NCBI GenBank assembly: GCA_014898415.1
Contig: RCTD01000024.1
Coordinates: 310,001 to 374,000, forward strand
Source: Stromatinia cepivora
Taxonomy: Eukaryota; Ascomycota; Leotiomycetes; Helotiales; Sclerotiniaceae
Length of the DNA stretch: 64,000 bases
Direction of reading: 5' to 3'
Below, in pieces: positions 59,678 through 64,000 of the stretch. The position numbers were made by a program, and so were the translations under genes. Below the pieces are notes generated by a model that was given only the letters and a program-made list of their open reading frames with translations, had not been told where the DNA came from and did not search any database. Positions within the stretch are counted from its first letter, which is position 1. The number at the start of each line of letters is the position of its first letter.

Positions 59678-61609
59678 TTACAATCTTCTGAAAACATTTC
59701 CACTGGCACTTCGTCTTGCATCTTCCCGTCTACTCCTACTGTTTGCAGGCTTGGCCTCGGTCTTTCCTTTATCCTTCTTGCTAGCAGGAGCGAATGTGAT
59801 TGAACGCTCACCAACAACATCACCCCTGTTTTTACTAACTCGACCAGTACCTTGCTTACGAGCTCCCAAAGCATTATCTTTACGTTGGTGTCCCGATTTC
59901 TTGTAAGACGAGGAAGAGATACGCATCTCAGGAGCTGGCTTGGGCTTCGAAATGATCTCATCTTCCTCATCATCGCTTGATTCGTCCTCACTATCGACCT
60001 TGCGTTGTTTTGTCTCTTCACCGCCACCAACCTTGGTACTGGGGTTAAGAGCCTGGAACTCTCTGCTACGCTCGTCAACAGCGAAGTCTTCGTCCTCGAA
60101 AAGCTTGCCGAAACGTGAGTCACCCAAGACTCCAGCAGTTTCATCAACCTTCTCCCTGCGTTCTTGTCTCTTGAGTACTTTGTCAACCAAGTTCTGATTG
60201 ACCTTGACTTTCTTGCCACCTCTGATTCTACTAGCTCTCTCTCTCTCAATCTTCTCCTTAACTCGTTTGTTTCTTTCGTCTTCGAAGACATAAGGATTGG
60301 CAATTAATTTGGCTTGCTCGTAGAGCTTATTGGCTACAAAGTAACCGTGCATATATGGTCGTAAAAGGTTGGTAGTTCCCACGAGGTGACCCAAGTTGAG
60401 AGACTTGAGTTCTGGTATTTCCAGGAACTTGTAATTATCGTACGTTTCACTTGGTGCTTCCTCTGCCATTTCTTCAACCATATTATCCAAGAATGAACAC
60501 CATTTCGGCGCAGGACCCAATTGTGGAATGAAAAATGCATGTTGTTGTTTGCCTTCATTAGCTGTGAGAAGCATGCCACTGTTCTTGCACCAAGCTACTG
60601 AGTTGATATCGACCGCTGGTTCAACTGAAGTCCAAGCTTTGCCATCCATCTCGTCCCACAATTTGATGATTCGTTTATCTGCGGACAGAATTTTCTTCTC
60701 CTGTGAAGATGTAGTCATATGCATCAAAGTCTTAATCGGGAAACCATATCCTTGGTCTTTAGTCAATATTGGCACAGGTCGTCGAAGATCATACAGTTGT
60801 ACTATTCCATCCGAGGATCCCGTCGCAATTGAAATACCTGACCTATCGAAATCAAGCGCAGTGATTTGCCCTTTTCGAGCACCGAGAATCCCTACCCTTG
60901 CTTTGGATCTTGAATCCCAAAACTCTACCGTACCAATTGATGTTCCGAAAGCCATAAGGTTATGACTTTCCTCGGCAATTGCTGCACAATTGACACTACC
61001 AGTATTAATGCCTCCTTGCAAAGCACCGCCACCAGAAGTTGTAAGGTCATCACCACCAACTTCGATTTGGTATGGTTTCATATAACGTCCTATCTCAAGA
61101 TTCAATCGGTAAACTTCGCCAAGGCCATCTGCATTAACACCAACGGCAGGTATTAATGCTTCCGTTGAGGCTCTATCGTAGACAAGGTCGCGCCCATATC
61201 GAGGTAATCGAGTTTGGTAATGGCATCCACCTTGTGTATGAAATTCCAATCTGCGATCGGTTTGTAAATGAAGTGATTTCGTGTAGTCATTAGACAGAAG
61301 AATGAAGGAGTGGTTGAGAGTTGTGGTATGTCTTGCGAACGAAAGAGATAAATGAGGAAGGTAGTGTGTGTGAATCTGCGGTTTGTATGTGCCGGTACTC
61401 ATAACCCATTCGCCATCTTCACTGACTCTTATACAAGAGCTGGCTTCTTCGAATTCGAAATCCTGTAAAAGTTCGACACGATTGGCATATTCTGGATCAT
61501 TTTTCAAGCTGCGCTTTCTTTTACGAGCAAGCCAGTCAGGCAGAGGACGTGCAGTAGAAGCACCTGAAACGGTGTACACCGGTATCTCACTTGAATTTGT
61601 GAGCTTCAT
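59678..61609 (-). CDS. enp2: Enp2/NOL10 small-subunit processome WD40 protein
   Basis: A single exon of 643 residues. The N-terminal half is a WD40 propeller with Enp2 hallmarks: VYTVSGASTARPLPDWLARK near the start, GTYKPQIHTHYLPHLSLSFA, and LPRYGRDLVYDRAS. Then KIDSVAWC-type blades and an NUC153-like motif SRFGKLFEDEDFAVDERSRE at about residues 495-515, followed by a long charged tail rich in Lys/Arg and acidic runs. Enp2 joins the nucleolar 90S pre-ribosome needed for 18S rRNA maturation. Length and motifs are normal and no lesions were seen. The start at 61609 is the only ATG before the conserved N-terminus. It is transcribed divergently from the Mediator gene, about 730 bp away. Confidence 0.93.
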   Translation of the reverse strand: MKLTNSSEIPVYTVSGASTARPLPDWLARKRKRSLKNDPEYANRVELLQDFEFEEASSCIRVSEDGEWVMSTGTYKPQIHTHYLPHLSLSFARHTTTLNHSFILLSNDYTKSLHLQTDRRLEFHTQGGCHYQTRLPRYGRDLVYDRASTEALIPAVGVNADGLGEVYRLNLEIGRYMKPYQIEVGGDDLTTSGGGALQGGINTGSVNCAAIAEESHNLMAFGTSIGTVEFWDSRSKARVGILGARKGQITALDFDRSGISIATGSSDGIVQLYDLRRPVPILTKDQGYGFPIKTLMHMTTSSQEKKILSADKRIIKLWDEMDGKAWTSVEPAVDINSVAWCKNSGMLLTANEGKQQHAFFIPQLGPAPKWCSFLDNMVEEMAEEAPSETYDNYKFLEIPELKSLNLGHLVGTTNLLRPYMHGYFVANKLYEQAKLIANPYVFEDERNKRVKEKIERERASRIRGGKKVKVNQNLVDKVLKRQERREKVDETAGVLGDSRFGKLFEDEDFAVDERSREFQALNPSTKVGGGEETKQRKVDSEDESSDDEEDEIISKPKPAPEMRISSSSYKKSGHQRKDNALGARKQGTGRVSKNRGDVVGERSITFAPASKKDKGKTEAKPANSRSRREDARRSASGNVFRRL

Positions 61610-62337
61610 AATGGCAATTAATTAGCCAAATGAAGTGATTTTATTAAAATTCTGGTTAGTTTGCCATATTGTTAAAGATGTCACATTCAAAAAGGCTTCA
61701 GAATAAAATTATTTTCTTATCGTTCGGCCTCGGATCTTCTTTTTACCGGCGGCCGAAAGCGGATAATCAATTTTTGACATGGATAAATTATGAAATTAGC
61801 CTAAATTAGCCTGTTCGAATGAATTGGCAGATCCAGCTGTAGTGCATTTCCTTAGTCCGAGTAATCGGTAATTTTGACCTTTAAACATGGTCCGAACATG
61901 TTATCAAAGCTTCTCCCAAAAGTACCTACTTTTAATAGAAGCAGCATCTGTAAGAAGTTGGACGATTACAATCTATTGTCTCAATGCTTTTAATATATTC
62001 AATTCTCCTGCCATTTTATTCTATACTTGTCCTTTGATTGCTTTTTGCCTCTTGTTACAACATTTAGTCGCACCTTGCTGAACAGCCAGCCACTGCGACA
62101 GCCGACATCTTCATTTTGAGATGGAGCCCTGCGAGTCCAACTCAAGATCCCCGACTCAAACAACTAAAATATACCGATTTAATTCGATAACATCTTCATC
62201 AAACTTACTTGGATACATACACGGCATCATTTGGGGTGTATAAAGGGGGAATATAGCTTGTTGCGGAGGAGGAGGGGATCGGCGCATTGCATCGGTTGTT
62301 CTGGATGTCCATTTTATGAATTACGACCTGTTACGAT
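61610..62337. other. Shared divergent promoter of Enp2 and Mediator 13 genes
   Basis: 728 bp without a supported gene; a 64-residue frame at 61887-62081 lacks other support. It should contain both promoters. AAAAGG and GCGGCCGAAAGCGG words near 61690-61760 lie on the Enp2 side. Confidence 0.5.
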
Positions 62338-64000
62338 ATGGATCTCGGCGACCAACTCACCAACGTATTGTCTTGTGTAAGTCATATTATTTGGTTGAAC
62401 TCGAAAAACCCCGTATCTAATTACATCTACCCAGAACAATTTCGCATCAATAGCCTATGAATATTTTGAAGCCCAATCGCAAACACCTTCCTTTACCACT
62501 ACAAAAAAGCATTTACAAGATGTTGAAACCGCATGGAGGGGACTTGGCGCCCTGGTATATTACGACACAAAGCGAGAGGGAATATGGGTCTTCCAGCCAA
62601 GTCCAAGTTCCCCAAATAAACCTCTTGAAGGGGACGAATTGCTGAGCCAGGCCAACCTTCCCGCTGTGCATGGTGTCGAATTATTGAAGAAAGACAAAGG
62701 GGTGTATGAGCCTTCCAATCTTGCCCCAAACAAGTCTATAATGGCCACTAGCTTGAACACCCCGGCTAGCACGTCTTCGCCTTCGCCCCTCGACAATACA
62801 ATACGAAATGCACAAAATGTCAATGCCAGGGCCATGCAAGCGAACTCAGCCCAGAATATATATGATCCGGCAGCGTCATCTCCTGGTGTCAAGTCGGCAA
62901 CCGGTTCAAGCGATGCACTCTCGTTTTTGAAAGAGGTTCAGGAGCACTTCATATCATCCATTCAGGGTTCCATTGTACATAGGCTTTGCAGTGACCATGG
63001 ATTTATTCCTCTCAACTCACGGACGTTACTTTTCCCCTCACAATCGCCATCGAGATCAATGACATATTATCAATCACCCAAAGTTTACGACAACACAGTC
63101 ACTCTGGTCAACTTAGACATCAGTCTTACCTCCTTGGGAACGTTATTGATAAAAGCTTGTTCTTACGTTACTCCTGGTCTTCAAAGTATAAGTCTATCAA
63201 ATCCAGAAAAGCTCCAAAGGATCTTATCCCAGGGTACTGAGTTATGGTTAGCACCAGGAGGGAATCCTGCGAAATTCTACTCATTTTATGATGAACAACT
63301 GCCCGGAGTTCAGCCTATTTCAGATTTACAAAAATATCCCGAAGATCACAGCTGGCGCTTTCATGGAACTACGATAAAGTCATGGCAATCCCGGTGTTTA
63401 GATTGGTTATCGACCAAGGGGTTTGATTCAACTTCAATCGAGGAAGGGGGTTGGATGTTTGTCCAGGTGTTGAATACTAATTATGCATTTTCAAACCCTG
63501 AGTACGCGGATATGCCCTTCCCCGACGATGGCGCTATTGTACCTTGGCCAGCTTTGCTATGCTTCAGAACCATCAAAACTTCTTCCACAGACCTTCAGCC
63601 TTCAAGCGTGGACTCTTTCGGGCATGTTGATCCTCTAACTTTTGCAGAAGAATGGTCTATGAATGCGGAGAAACAGGCGAGCATTATATTGAATAGACAA
63701 CAGGAGCGCAAGATATTAGAGGCTGCCAAAGAACAGGCCGATAGGGAGGCACAAAACGTTCAAGCAAATGGCAATTCTACTGCATTACTGGAAAAGGGCA
63801 ACAATGCTGGCGCAATGTACCCTACGCCTCCTGATGCCGTACATCACCCCGGGGGACCAACACCATCATTTGATGGTGCAGTCACAACGCCGGGGAACCC
63901 GGCGCACTTATTCCCGCATGATCTCGAAGCGGCAAATCCAAGCACCTCTATCATGAATACTATCGACACTGAGAATTGGGTGACTTCAGAACAAAAACAT
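62338..64000 (+). CDS. ssn2: Mediator complex subunit 13 (5' part, continues past the window)
   Basis: ATG 62338 gives MDLGDQLTNVLSC, then a 58-bp intron at 62377-62434 (GTAAGT donor, CAG acceptor), then an uninterrupted frame of 522 codons to the window end (NNFASIAYEYFEAQSQTPSF...). The N-terminal Med13 pattern is clear: EGIWVFQPSP, a Ser/Pro linker, NTVTLVNLDISLTSLGTLLI, ELWLAPGGNPAKFYSFYDEQ, VPWPALLCFR, DPLTFAEEW, and the proline-rich MYPTPPDAVHHPGG block followed by TPSFDG. Med13 (Ssn2/Srb9) ties the Cdk8 kinase module to core Mediator and mostly represses transcription. The frame has no stop in the window, so the C-terminus is missing only by truncation. Confidence 0.9.

Noticed and set aside
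59278..60303. 341-codon minus-strand frame overlapping the Enp2 gene
   Set aside because: A shadow in another frame of the conserved Enp2 coding region; its Arg/Ser/Lys-rich content reflects the charged tail read out of frame.

Overview
The window reads as chromosomal DNA of a filamentous ascomycete, most likely a leotiomycete of the Botrytis/Sclerotinia kind. The genes have short introns (45-97 bp; one of 620 bp) with GTRAGT-like donors and CTAAC/TACTAAC branch points. The gene set includes a VIVID-type LOV photoreceptor, an RTA1 protein, a 2EXR protein, mitochondrial bL33, Enp2 and Mediator subunit 13. The transposon tracts are AT-rich and carry C-to-T/G-to-A damage typical of repeat-induced point mutation (RIP). 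The species is inferred, not proven.

Layout. 1-12.6 kb is a gene-sparse left arm: the 3' end of one CDS, an RTA1-like gene with a one-base frameshift, a broken kinase-like gene, a 2EXR protein, a small secreted protein, a stand-alone chromodomain protein and a small membrane/coiled-coil protein. 12.6-19.3 kb is a first transposon island: a foldback MITE, then a hAT-like element filled with three small LTR retroelements, one inside another. A probable distant paralogue of the 11.9-kb membrane protein, with identical exon lengths but an in-frame TAG, follows at 19.8 kb. 21.5-46 kb is a second, larger island: a pogo/Fot1-like transposon carrying an LTR insertion and a solo LTR, a short hAT-like element, an 18-kb three-deep nest of Ty1/copia elements with two further non-autonomous LTR elements, and a PIF/Harbinger-like MITE. 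46.5-64 kb is a denser euchromatic arm: the LOV photoreceptor (with a 9-bp minisatellite and GATCGA motifs upstream), bL33m, a giant coiled-coil protein, a Ser/Thr-rich single-pass membrane protein, Enp2 and the 5' part of Mediator 13, whose reading frame runs off the window end.

Most LTR elements were delimited to the base from TG...CA termini and 5-bp target-site duplications (TSDs), which gives a clear insertion order. Two patterns stand out. In every LTR pair the outer edges are nearly unmutated while the edges facing the element interior are heavily RIPped. The non-autonomous family repeated three times carries a copia pol fragment that appears antisense to the element. The copia element at 27-45 kb also has a long plus-strand frame antisense to its own pol. 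Several host genes near the islands carry single disabling changes, two or three of them CAG/CAA-to-stop.
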